9,833 bases of DNA from UBA5186 sp040005095 (GCA_040005095.1 JBDTZN010000071.1:1-9833); one strand, 5' to 3'. Shown: positions 1-6,673, counted from the first letter of the stretch. Notes: generated by a model from the letters alone, not told the origin. Made by a program: numbers and translations.

Positions 1-70
1 CGAGCCGCGCATGCAGCTCGGGAAGGGTGTCCCGCTCGTTGTAGACCGGGATGACAAACGAGTAGCGCAC
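1..70 (-). CDS. Glycosyltransferase family 2, N-terminal fragment (partial)
   Basis: Only the first 23 codons lie in the window; the gene continues past the left edge. Read on the minus strand from a GTG at 70-68 it begins with the classical GT2 opening VRYSFVIPVYNE followed by RDTLPELHARL. That is the first beta strand and nucleotide-binding loop of a GT-A fold as found in dolichyl-phosphate-mannose-synthase-like and undecaprenyl-phosphate glycosyltransferases. The start is fixed because an in-frame TGA (minus strand 76-74) lies two codons upstream. No Shine-Dalgarno sequence is visible, but a TACGAT hexamer sits 12 nt upstream, so the leader would be very short. The gene is divergent from the amidotransferase to its right. 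The family call is good; the donor sugar and acceptor cannot be told from this fragment. Confidence 0.8.
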   Translation of the reverse strand, partial: MRYSFVIPVYNERDTLPELHARL

Positions 71-82
71 GGATCAGGGCCG

Positions 83-88
83 ATCGTA
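83..88 (-). promoter_or_regulatory. Putative -10 element (TACGAT) for the divergent glycosyltransferase
   Basis: On the minus strand TACGAT fits the TANNNT pattern of actinobacterial sigma-A -10 boxes and ends 12 nt before the GTG start. A GTGAGC hexamer 17 nt upstream shares only TGA with the -35 consensus. This would give a leader of about five bases. Such hexamers occur by chance, so the call is tentative. Confidence 0.3.
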
Positions 89-162
89 GCCGTACGGGTC
101 GTCGAGCTCACTGCCAGGCCAAGCCGGGCCGGCGCTGGATCGGCTCGTGTCGGCCTCGCGGC

Positions 163-168
163 TATCAT
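163..168 (+). promoter_or_regulatory. Putative leaderless promoter -10 (TATCAT) of the amidotransferase gene
   Basis: TATCAT matches TANNNT and is followed by exactly 7 nt and then the ATG at 176, so transcription would start at or next to the A of the start codon. There is no Shine-Dalgarno sequence ahead of this ATG, as expected for a leaderless mRNA. I see no convincing -35 box. The 105 bp between this gene and the divergent glycosyltransferase would hold both promoters. Confidence 0.45.
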
Positions 169-175
169 CGACGCG

Positions 176-1981
176 ATGTGCGGGATCCTCGGCATCCTCT
201 CCGCCGAGGGGCAGCCGCGTCCGGAAGCCCTGGATGCGATCGAGCTGCTCCGCCACCGTGGTCCTGACGGCGAAGGACGCTACGTCTCCGGTCCGCTCGC
301 GCTCGCGATGCGCCGGCTCGCGATCATCGACCTCGAGACCGGAGACCAGCCGGTGACGACCGAGCGGGGCGACGTCGTCGCGATCGTCAACGGCGAGATC
401 TACAACTACCGCGAGCTCCGCGCCGAGCTCGCCGCCGCGGGTCACGAATTCCGCACGCAGGGCGATGTCGAGGTCGTCCCCCACCTGTACGAGAGCTTCG
501 GCGTCGACGGCCTGGAGCGGCTGCGCGGGATGTTCGCGCTGGCGCTCTGGGACGAGCGGCGCCGGCGGCTCGTGCTGGCGCGCGACCGGTTCGGGATCAA
601 GCCCCTCTATCTCGCGGAGACGCCGCACGGGCTCGCGTTCGCGTCGGAGATCGCTCCGCTCCTCGAGCTCGGCGCCTCCGACGAGCCGGACGGCCCGGCG
701 ATCGGCCAATACCTCGCGCTGGGGTACGTCCCCGGCGAGGCGACGGGATTCCGTACGGTCCGGAAGCTCGCGCCCGGCCACGCGCTCGTCGTGGAGGGGG
801 AAAAGCGCGAGGAGCGGCGGTTCTGGAAGCTCGAGCCTCGCGAAGCGCCACTCGAGGAGACGCTCGCCGAGGCCGTTCGGCTCCACCTGCGCTCCGACGT
901 CCCGCTCGCGGTTCTGCTGTCGGGCGGTCTCGACTCGAGCCTGATCGCGTCGCTCGCCGTGACGGAGCTCGAGCAGCCGCTGAGGACGTTCACGGTCGGG
1001 TTCGCCGACGCGGAGTACGACGAGCGCAAGCCGGCGCGCGCGGTCGCGCAGGCGCTCGGGACTCAGCACGAGGAGCTGCTGGTCGAGACGTCGCTCGCCG
1101 CTGACCTGCCGGAGATCGCCGCACGTCTCGAGCAGCCGCTCGCCGACCCCGCGGCGATCCCGCTCTGGTACCTCACGCGTGCGGTCGCAGGGGAGGTGAA
1201 GGTCGCGCTGGCTGGAGACGGCGGCGACGAGGTCTTCGGCGGCTACTCGCGGTATGCGTGGGACGGCCGCGCCGCCAAGCTCGGACGGCTGCTCCCGACC
1301 GGCGCCCTCGCGCAGCTGCTCTGCCGGCTCCCCCACGGCGCAGGCCGGAAGGATCTCTCCCGACGGGCGGTCAAGCTGCTGCGGCACGCAGGCAAGCCTG
1401 AGGCCGAGCGCTACTTCTCCTGGTTCTCGCTCGCGCCCGAGGACAGCCGCGCCGAGGCGTTCGAGCGACTCTTCGCGCGGGCGCCCGCGTCCCTGACGCC
1501 GCTAGGCCGGCTCCAGTACGTCGACCTCTACTCGATGCTCGCGGACAATCTGATGCTGAAGGCCGACAAGCTCAGCATGGCTCATTCACTCGAGCTCCGG
1601 GTCCCTTTTCTCGACCACCGCGTCGTCGAGGCCGGGCTTGCGCTACCCGATCGCGAGAAGGTCGAGGGCGTGCGGACGAAGACGGCGCTGCGGCGGCTGG
1701 TCGCCGAGCGCCTCCCGCCGGAGATCGCGCGGCGGCCGAAGCAGGGCTTCGACGTGCCGCTCGACCGCTGGCTCCGCGGCGAGCTTCGAGACGTGGCCGA
1801 CGCCGCCCTCGGCGCGCTCGAAGGCCTCGTCGACGAGCCGAGTGCTCGCGACCTGCGCGACCGTCACCTCGCCGGACGGGACGATCTGGGGCCGCAGCTG
1901 TACGCGCTCGTGATGCTCGGTCTCTGGCGGGACGGGCTGCGCACGCGGCGCGCGCAGCGGCTCGCCGGCGCGCAGGCGTGA
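176..1981 (+). CDS. asnB: Asparagine synthase (glutamine-hydrolysing)-type amidotransferase
   Basis: 601 aa, a usual length for the AsnB family. The start is fixed by the N-terminal nucleophile: the protein must begin MCGILG with Cys2 exposed, which gives ATG at 176, although the frame is open further upstream. The glutaminase (Ntn hydrolase) domain covers about residues 1-205: RHRGPDG 26-32, VNGEIYNY 71-78, GDVEV 96-100 (GDTEV is usual), RDRFGIKPLYL 136-146. The synthetase domain follows with the PP-loop SGGLDSS 249-255 and GDGGDEVFGGY 347-357, then KADKLSMAHSLELRVPFLDHR further on. The family hydrolyses glutamine and passes ammonia to an acyl-adenylate, classically aspartate. Next to glycan genes it may instead amidate a carboxyl group on a uronic acid or glycan precursor, or supply asparagine; sequence alone does not decide. 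Its stop overlaps the deacetylase start. The catalytic residues I can recognise are present. Confidence 0.93.
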   Translation: MCGILGILSAEGQPRPEALDAIELLRHRGPDGEGRYVSGPLALAMRRLAIIDLETGDQPVTTERGDVVAIVNGEIYNYRELRAELAAAGHEFRTQGDVEVVPHLYESFGVDGLERLRGMFALALWDERRRRLVLARDRFGIKPLYLAETPHGLAFASEIAPLLELGASDEPDGPAIGQYLALGYVPGEATGFRTVRKLAPGHALVVEGEKREERRFWKLEPREAPLEETLAEAVRLHLRSDVPLAVLLSGGLDSSLIASLAVTELEQPLRTFTVGFADAEYDERKPARAVAQALGTQHEELLVETSLAADLPEIAARLEQPLADPAAIPLWYLTRAVAGEVKVALAGDGGDEVFGGYSRYAWDGRAAKLGRLLPTGALAQLLCRLPHGAGRKDLSRRAVKLLRHAGKPEAERYFSWFSLAPEDSRAEAFERLFARAPASLTPLGRLQYVDLYSMLADNLMLKADKLSMAHSLELRVPFLDHRVVEAGLALPDREKVEGVRTKTALRRLVAERLPPEIARRPKQGFDVPLDRWLRGELRDVADAALGALEGLVDEPSARDLRDRHLAGRDDLGPQLYALVMLGLWRDGLRTRRAQRLAGAQA

Positions 1982-2790
1982 CCTTCGTCGAGCGCGCCGC
2001 CGAGCTCGACAGCGCGCGCCCGGCGTCCTTTCGCCTCCGCGCAGCGCTCCGCCGTGGCGGGCTGCGTGTGCTGCGCGCCCGGCGACGAGAGCCGTCGCCA
2101 GGCCTTCGCGTCGTCCACTACCACCACGTCTTCGCCGACGAGCTCGACGGCTTCGCGCGACAGGTCGCCTTCTTCCGGCGCGAGTTCGAGCCCGTCTCGC
2201 TCACAGAGGCCGTCCGGAGGCTGCGCGAGCAGGAGATCGATGGGCGCGAGCTGGTGGTCACGTTCGACGACGGCTTCCGGAATCAGCTCGAACATGCAGC
2301 GCCCCTGCTCCGTGACCATGGCATCAGCGGATGCTTCTTCCTCGTCAACGACCTGCTCTCGGCGGGCGCCGAGCACGCGGCGGAGATCTGCCGTGAGCGC
2401 CTCCACCTGCCGAGGCCCGTCGAGCCGCTCGCGTGGGAGGACGCCCCGCGCCTGCTCGACCTCGGCCACGAGATCGGCTCGCACACGAGGAGTCACCCGA
2501 ACCTGGCGGAGCTCCGACCGGCCGATCTCCACGCGGAGCTACGCGAGTCGCGAGCGGAGCTCAGCCGCCGCCTGGGCACGGCGATCCAGCATTTCAGCGC
2601 GCCCTACGGCGAGGCGCATCGCTTCACGGCGGAGGTGTCCGAGGCCGCCCGCGCGGCCGGCTTCGAGAGCTGTGCGACGGCGCAGCGCGGCGTCAACACA
2701 TCCGGGGACGACGTGTTCGCGCTGCGCCGCGAGCACCTGATCGCCACGTGGCCGGTCCAGGACGTCCGCTACTTCCTGACCCGCTCGTGA
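1978..2790 (+). CDS. Polysaccharide deacetylase family protein (CE4/NodB fold), probably cytoplasmic
   Basis: 270 aa from a GTG sharing GTGA with the amidotransferase stop, which implies translational coupling; no clear Shine-Dalgarno precedes it. The CE4 metal-binding motifs are present: TFDDG at 95-99 (catalytic and metal Asp 97/98) and HTRSH at 169-173 (metal His 169 and His 173). Motif 3 is FSAPYG at 206-211, where the usual Arg of RxPY is Ser207. HYHHV at 47-51 is the N-terminal signature seen in many cluster-encoded members. The family removes N-acetyl, or sometimes O-acetyl, groups from sugars. There is no signal peptide: the first 40 residues are Arg-rich without a hydrophobic run. 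It may therefore act on an intracellular nucleotide- or lipid-linked sugar rather than on a finished polymer. The next gene overlaps it by 4 bp and encodes a formyltransferase, suggesting consecutive steps. Fold confident; substrate unknown. Confidence 0.88.
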   Translation: MTFVERAAELDSARPASFRLRAALRRGGLRVLRARRREPSPGLRVVHYHHVFADELDGFARQVAFFRREFEPVSLTEAVRRLREQEIDGRELVVTFDDGFRNQLEHAAPLLRDHGISGCFFLVNDLLSAGAEHAAEICRERLHLPRPVEPLAWEDAPRLLDLGHEIGSHTRSHPNLAELRPADLHAELRESRAELSRRLGTAIQHFSAPYGEAHRFTAEVSEAARAAGFESCATAQRGVNTSGDDVFALRREHLIATWPVQDVRYFLTRS

Positions 2791-3491
2791 AGATCGTCGT
2801 CCTGACCCGCAACCCGCGCGGGATCGCCTCGCGCTTCCTCGCCCGCGGCAACGTGGACGTCGCCGCGGTGATCCTCGACGAGAGCCCCGGGACGACGCTT
2901 CGCCGCAAGCTGCGCAAGCTCCGGCGCGCGGGGCCGACCGCGGCGCCCGTGGGTCTCGTCCTGCGTCGGGCATACGCGGCGGCGGCCGCCGCGCCGTCGC
3001 TCGAAGAGCTCGGCGTCCCGATTCTGCGGGTTCCGTCGCTGGACGGCCCGGAGGCGCGCGCGCACCTCGCCGGCGCCGACGTTGCCGTCTCGCTCGAGAA
3101 CTCGCTGATCTCAGAGGCGACGTTCACGATCCCCGCGCACGGGACGATCAACGTCCATCACGGTGCGGTGCCCGACTACCGCGGCGGCCCGCCCGTCTTC
3201 TGGGAGCTTGCCGACGGCAGCGACACCGTCGGCTTCACCGTGCACCGGATCGACGCCGGAATCGACACCGGCCCCGTGCTGGCGGAGGGTGCGGTGCCGA
3301 TCCGACGCGGGCGAACCCTTCGGGAGACCCTGGCCGCGACGATTCCGCCGCTCTACGACGCGAGCCTCGACGCCCTCGAAGGCGTGCTCGCCGGCGACTT
3401 CGAAGGCCGCCCGCAGCGAGCTGTAGGAGCGCTTCGCACCACGCCGGCGCTCCGGGACTACGTGCGCGTCCGCCGTTCGCTCCGCCATTAG
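2787..3491 (+). CDS. Formyltransferase-domain protein, probable amino-sugar N-formyltransferase
   Basis: 234 aa from a GTG overlapping the deacetylase stop (GTGA). The frame is open further upstream inside the deacetylase gene, but VKIVVLTRNPRGIASRFL is the natural first beta strand. The core is the formyl transferase N-terminal fold: INVHHGAVPDYRGG at 121-134 followed by GFTVHRIDAGIDTG at 149-162. The catalytic triad of methionyl-tRNA formyltransferase and GART is matched by Asn122, His124 and Asp160; the 36-residue His-Asp spacing equals that of E. coli Fmt. It is shorter than Fmt (about 310 aa) and lacks the C-terminal tRNA-binding domain, so Fmt itself is unlikely. Relatives in glycan loci use N10-formyl-tetrahydrofolate to formylate amines of nucleotide-linked amino sugars; that role is inferred here. 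The stop TAG lies exactly at the edge of the 166-bp palindrome. Confidence 0.87.
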   Translation: MKIVVLTRNPRGIASRFLARGNVDVAAVILDESPGTTLRRKLRKLRRAGPTAAPVGLVLRRAYAAAAAAPSLEELGVPILRVPSLDGPEARAHLAGADVAVSLENSLISEATFTIPAHGTINVHHGAVPDYRGGPPVFWELADGSDTVGFTVHRIDAGIDTGPVLAEGAVPIRRGRTLRETLAATIPPLYDASLDALEGVLAGDFEGRPQRAVGALRTTPALRDYVRVRRSLRH

Positions 3492-3654
3492 TGGCGCTCC
3501 AGCGAATGTCCTCCGGCTTCTGGCCCGCGATCACGCGGCGCGCTGCGGCGTCCTCAGTCGCACCCATAGCTACGGCTATTGGTGCTCCCTGCGTCCTTGC
3601 ATCGCTTGGTGCTCGCGACCCAGAACCTCGGCAACATCCACTGAAGCGCCACTA
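3489..3654. repeat. 166-bp imperfect palindrome, MITE-like element at a TA site
   Basis: The stretch between the formyltransferase and GT2 folds back on itself along nearly its whole length. Termini: TAGTGGCGCT (3489-3498) pairs perfectly with AGCGCCACTA (3645-3654). Internal blocks still pair, for example TTCTGG (3518-3523) with CCAGAA (3620-3625) and CGCGA (3526-3530) with TCGCG (3613-3617). The centre is a tight stem, GCACCCATAGC (3560-3570) and GCTATTGGTGC (3575-3585), with one mismatch and a TACG loop. TA dinucleotides flank GTGGCGCT and its mirror, resembling the duplicated TA target of IS630/mariner-type elements. Removing one TA plus the interior leaves CAT-TAG-CATCGGGCCG-ATG, so the formyltransferase stop survives and GT2 would begin 10 nt later. 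I see no protein encoded in it. The palindrome is directly visible; its mobile origin is inference. It could also be a transcriptional attenuator or structured RNA. Confidence 0.8.
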
Positions 3655-3658
3655 GCAT
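3653..3658 (+). promoter_or_regulatory. Putative leaderless promoter -10 (TAGCAT) of the GT2 gene
   Basis: TAGCAT fits TANNNT and is followed by 7 nt and then the ATG at 3666, the same geometry as at the amidotransferase gene. No Shine-Dalgarno sequence is visible. The first two bases are the right end of the palindrome. If the palindrome is an insertion, the uninterrupted sequence would still have contained TAGCAT, overlapping the formyltransferase stop codon. No good -35 box is seen. Confidence 0.4.
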
Positions 3659-3665
3659 CGGGCCG

Positions 3666-4769
3666 ATGATCGCCAAGGCGCTTTTCTGGGGCTCGCTCGG
3701 CGCCCTCGCGTGGACGCACGCTGGGTACCCGGCCGCGGCTGCGCTCGGGGCGCGCCTCCGCCCGCGCCCAGTGCGCAAGGGCGGCGCGCTTCCGACGGTC
3801 TCGATCGTCGTCGCCGCCTGGAACGAGCAGGATGTGATCGAACGCCGGCTCGACAACCTGATCGCGCTCGACTACCCGCCGGAGCTCGTCGAGATCGTCG
3901 TCGCCTCCGACGCGTCGACCGACCGCACCGACGAGCTGGTCGACGCCGTCGCCGGGAGGGAGCCGCGCGTCCGGCTGATCCGCGCCCCGCGCGGCGGCAA
4001 GGTCGCCGCGCAGAATCTCGCCGTGCACGAGACGGGCGGCGAGATCCTTGCCTTCTCCGACGCGAACGCGACGTGGGCGGCCCCCGCCCTCCGCAAACTC
4101 GTGCGGAACTTCGCGGATGAGGAGGTCGGCTATGTCTGCGGCCAGCTGCGCCTGGAGCGGCCGGACGGGTCGAACCGCGAGGGCGCCTACTGGCGCTATG
4201 AGCTCCTGCTCCGTGAGAGCGAGTCGGCGCTCGGGTCCGTCACCGGCGGAAACGGCGCGATCTACGCGGTGCGGCGCTCCGACTACGTGGAGGTCGACCC
4301 GCGCTTCGGTCACGACCTTGCCTTCCCGTACCTGATGGTGCAGCGCGGGCGGCGGGCCGTCTACGAGCCCGAGGCGATGGCGTTCGAGAAGCCGTCCCGC
4401 GACATCGGGGACGAGTACCGGCGCAAGGTGCGCATGTTCGAGCACTGCTGGCTGATCACGTTGCGCGGCCGGATGTTTCGCCACCTGGACCCGGTCTATC
4501 TCGCGGAGGTCGTCTCGCACCGGGCGCTTCGTTACGGCAGCGGAATCCTCCACGTGATCCTGCTCGGCTCGAGCGCCGCGCTCGCGCGGAGCGGCGGCGT
4601 GTACGCGGTCGCGCTGGGCGGCCAGCTGCTCTTCCTGGCCGCGTCCACGGCTCGTCCGGGGTTGCCGCGCTACTACACGGTCGTAACATGGGCGACCGTC
4701 GAGGCCTTGGCGAACTACCTGCGAAACGGAGTGCCGGCGGTATGGGAGAAGGTGGAGGGAACGAGATGA
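3666..4769 (+). CDS. Membrane-attached glycosyltransferase family 2 (cellulose-synthase-like)
   Basis: 367 aa, cytoplasmic GT-A domain anchored to the membrane. Residues 1-30 form a hydrophobic N-terminal segment carrying the HAGYP signature common in this subgroup. The GT-A domain begins with TVSIVVAAWNEQD (44-56). It continues with DASTDRT (82-88), the metal-binding SDAN at 131-134 (DxD equivalent, Asp132), GGNGAIY (194-200), the likely catalytic-base segment GHDLAFP (215-221) and RRKVRM (252-257) in place of the QxxRW motif of processive synthases. Two hydrophobic stretches near 288-309 and 311-328 follow. The family transfers a sugar from a nucleotide donor to a lipid-linked or growing glycan at the inner membrane face. 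Lack of a true QxxRW suggests single-sugar addition, though this is inference. ATG at 3666 is the first plausible start. Its stop overlaps the next start as ATGA. Confidence 0.88.
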   Translation: MIAKALFWGSLGALAWTHAGYPAAAALGARLRPRPVRKGGALPTVSIVVAAWNEQDVIERRLDNLIALDYPPELVEIVVASDASTDRTDELVDAVAGREPRVRLIRAPRGGKVAAQNLAVHETGGEILAFSDANATWAAPALRKLVRNFADEEVGYVCGQLRLERPDGSNREGAYWRYELLLRESESALGSVTGGNGAIYAVRRSDYVEVDPRFGHDLAFPYLMVQRGRRAVYEPEAMAFEKPSRDIGDEYRRKVRMFEHCWLITLRGRMFRHLDPVYLAEVVSHRALRYGSGILHVILLGSSAALARSGGVYAVALGGQLLFLAASTARPGLPRYYTVVTWATVEALANYLRNGVPAVWEKVEGTR

Positions 4770-5728
4770 GCGGTTGGATCGAGTCCTTCGCCTGCCCCCG
4801 TGACCACACGGATCTTCGCGCCGACGGCGAACGGCTCTTCTGCGCGGAGGGGCACGAGTACCCGTTTGTGGACGGGATCCCCGTGCTCGTCGCCGAGGAT
4901 GTCGAGCCGACGCAGCCCGGCTACTGGGCAAAGCCGGAGCAGATCGCGGAGGTGCGGGCAGCCGAGCCGCCGGCGGTCGAGGGGGACCAAGTCGATCCGT
5001 ACGTCGCCGAGCTGATCATCGGCACCCATGGCAACCTCTACCGCGACCTCGCGCACGGGATGTCGCGCTACCCGATCCCGCATTTCCCGCTCCCGCCGGG
5101 AAACGGCGAGATTCTGCTCGACATCGGCTGCAACTGGGGACGGTGGACGCTGGCCGCCGCGCGGGCCGGGTACCGGCCGATCGGCGTCGACCCGTCGTTC
5201 GAGGCGATCGTCGCGGCGCGCCGGATCGCGCGCCAGCTCGGGATCGACGCGCGCTATGCGGTCGCCGACGGGCGCCACCTGCCGTTCGCCGGCGCTAGCT
5301 TCGACGTCGTCTTCTCCTACGGCGTCCTGCAGCACTTCTCGAAGAGCGACGTGCGCGTCGCGCTCGCGGAGATCGCACGGACGGTCAAGCCGGACGGGAC
5401 GACCTGGGTTCAGATGCCGAACTCGCTGGGCGTGCGGAACGTGTACCAGCTCGCGCGTCGCCGCTTTCGCGAAGGCGACCGGTTCGAGGTGCGCTACTGG
5501 TCGCCGAGCGAGCTGCGGAAGACCTGGGGGGAGCTCGTCGGGCCGACCGCGCTGTCCACGGACGGGTTCTTCACGCTGAATCCGCAGACGAGCGACCTCG
5601 ATCTGCTTCCGGCGCGGTTTCGCACGCTCGTCCGCGTGTCCGAGGCGCTCAGGCGCGCGAGCGAACGGGTGCCTCTGCTGACGAACTTCGCGGACAGCGT
5701 CAACGTACGCGCCACGCCGCGCCGGTAG
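4766..5728 (+). CDS. SAM-dependent class I methyltransferase with N-terminal zinc-finger-like module (paralog 1)
   Basis: 320 aa from ATG at 4766. The start is supported by an ATGA overlap with the GT2 stop and a strong Shine-Dalgarno sequence (GGTGGAGGG ending about 6 nt before the ATG). Residues 8-42 form a Trm112/RlmA-like module: CPRD at 10-13, Cys26, His30, then YPFVDGIPVLV. The spacing is C-x2-D-x12-C-x3-H. A linker with GNLYRDL and YPIPHFPLPPG leads to the Rossmann methyltransferase: motif I LLDIGCNWGRW (near 117-127), an acidic VDPS loop, VADGRHLPF and FDVVFSYGVLQHF. The family moves methyl from S-adenosylmethionine to a small or glycan-linked acceptor. Its setting suggests O- or N-methylation of a sugar in the polymer, but the acceptor cannot be read. 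It is a tandem paralog of the next gene, about 60% identical over the last 70 residues by eye. Confidence 0.87.
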   Translation: MSGWIESFACPRDHTDLRADGERLFCAEGHEYPFVDGIPVLVAEDVEPTQPGYWAKPEQIAEVRAAEPPAVEGDQVDPYVAELIIGTHGNLYRDLAHGMSRYPIPHFPLPPGNGEILLDIGCNWGRWTLAAARAGYRPIGVDPSFEAIVAARRIARQLGIDARYAVADGRHLPFAGASFDVVFSYGVLQHFSKSDVRVALAEIARTVKPDGTTWVQMPNSLGVRNVYQLARRRFREGDRFEVRYWSPSELRKTWGELVGPTALSTDGFFTLNPQTSDLDLLPARFRTLVRVSEALRRASERVPLLTNFADSVNVRATPRR

Positions 5729-5734
5729 GCGGCC

Positions 5735-6673
5735 GTGGAGCTCGTCTGCCCGCGCGACCGGGCGCCGCTCGAGCCGGAGGCTGACTCGCTGGCGTGCGGC
5801 GCCGGCCACCGCTACCCGCTGGTCGACGGCATCCCGGTGTTGCTCGTCGGAGAGGAAGAGCCGACCCACGCCTCCTGTTGGGTGTCCCTCGAGCGCTCCG
5901 GCTCGAACCGCCCCGCTCCGGTCGACCCCCCGGAGATCGACCCGCTCGTCCAGGAGGTGATCGCCGCGACCTGCGGCAACCTCTACCGGCACCTGATCGG
6001 GGCCATGGGGGCGTACCCGATTCCGGACCTTCGCCTGCCGCCGGGGGAAGGTCGCACCTTCCTCGAGGTGGGGTGCAACTGGGGCCGCTGGTGCGTGGCC
6101 GCTTCGAGGCGCGGTTATCGGGCGACCGGAATCGACCCCTCGCTCGACGCGATCCGTGCTGCCGTACGCGTCGCCGAGCAGCTCGAGGCCGACGCGGACT
6201 ACGTCGTCGGCGACGCGCGACACCTTCCGTTTCCTGACGCGAGCTTCGACGTCGTCTTCTCGTACAGCGTCTTCCAGCACTTCACCAAGCCGGACGCGAT
6301 CGCGTCGTTTTCAGAGCTCGGGCGGACGCTGAGACCCGGCGGCCTCGCGCTCGTGCAGATGGCGAACGTCTACGGCGCGCGCAGCCTGTTCAACCAGCTG
6401 CGAGAACGGCGCTTCCGCGAGCCGCGCACGATGTTCGACGTGCGCTACTGGTCGCCGCGAGAGCTGGAGGAGGAGTTCACACGCGCCGTCGGCCCGACGA
6501 CGCTCGCTGTCGACGGCTTCCTGACCCTGAACCCCCAGCCGGCCGACCTGCCTCTGCTCCCGCGCCGCTACCGCGCGCTCGTCCGGGGCTCGGAGGCACT
6601 GCGGCGCCTGAGCGAACGCCTGCCCTTCCTCGTGCAGGCGGCCGACAGCCTCTACGTGGCGGCGCGGAAGTGA
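5735..6673 (+). CDS. SAM-dependent class I methyltransferase with N-terminal zinc-finger-like module (paralog 2)
   Basis: 312 aa from GTG at 5735, 6 bp after the stop of paralog 1. There is only a weak purine-rich stretch (GGCGG) upstream, so coupling to the previous gene is likely. It repeats the paralog 1 architecture: CPRD at 5-8, Cys21, His25, then YPLVDGIPVLLVG; GNLYRHL; YPIPDLRLPPGEG; motif I EVGCNWGRW; IDPS; VGDARHLPF; FDVVFSYSVFQHF; and a C-terminal half beginning VRYWSPRELEEEF. Loss of the first Asp of motif I (DIG to EVG) is conservative. The finger ligand positions 5, 8, 21 and 25 match those I recall for the zinc site of E. coli RlmA, with Asp in place of the second Cys. Divergence between the two copies suggests different acceptor positions or successive methylations. 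The stop overlaps the next start as GTGA. The enzyme class is firm; substrate unknown. Confidence 0.86.
   Translation: MELVCPRDRAPLEPEADSLACGAGHRYPLVDGIPVLLVGEEEPTHASCWVSLERSGSNRPAPVDPPEIDPLVQEVIAATCGNLYRHLIGAMGAYPIPDLRLPPGEGRTFLEVGCNWGRWCVAASRRGYRATGIDPSLDAIRAAVRVAEQLEADADYVVGDARHLPFPDASFDVVFSYSVFQHFTKPDAIASFSELGRTLRPGGLALVQMANVYGARSLFNQLRERRFREPRTMFDVRYWSPRELEEEFTRAVGPTTLAVDGFLTLNPQPADLPLLPRRYRALVRGSEALRRLSERLPFLVQAADSLYVAARK

Noticed and set aside
11..175. The in-frame upstream extension (55 codons) of the amidotransferase.
   Set aside because: An N-terminal extension would bury the Cys2 nucleophile that must be N-terminal after Met removal, and it overlaps the divergent glycosyltransferase start.
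74..1387. A long minus-strand open frame (437 codons) opposite the amidotransferase gene.
   Set aside because: Its translation is Arg/Glu/Asp-rich with no recognisable domain, typical of the antisense frame of a high-GC gene. The plus strand has a full set of AsnB motifs.
2433..2786. An upstream in-frame extension of the formyltransferase into the deacetylase gene.
   Set aside because: The extension reads as Arg/Pro/Gly-rich shadow sequence of the deacetylase. The GTG at 2787 gives the natural fold start and the overlap spacing used across the locus.
3554..3856. A minus-strand frame through the palindrome giving a peptide with VALQWMLPRFW, mirrored by VALQRMSSGFW on the plus strand.
   Set aside because: The two similar peptides arise because the arms are inverted copies of each other. 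There is no ribosome-binding site, the frame runs on antisense to the GT2 gene, and no known protein family is recognised.
3576..4931. A 451-codon minus-strand open frame opposite the GT2 gene.
   Set aside because: It is antisense to a well-supported GT2 and has shadow-like composition; no known motif is seen.
4715..6280. A 521-codon minus-strand open frame across both methyltransferase genes.
   Set aside because: The product is low-complexity and charged and shows apparent internal repeats only because it is antisense to two paralogous genes. The plus-strand methyltransferases explain the sequence.
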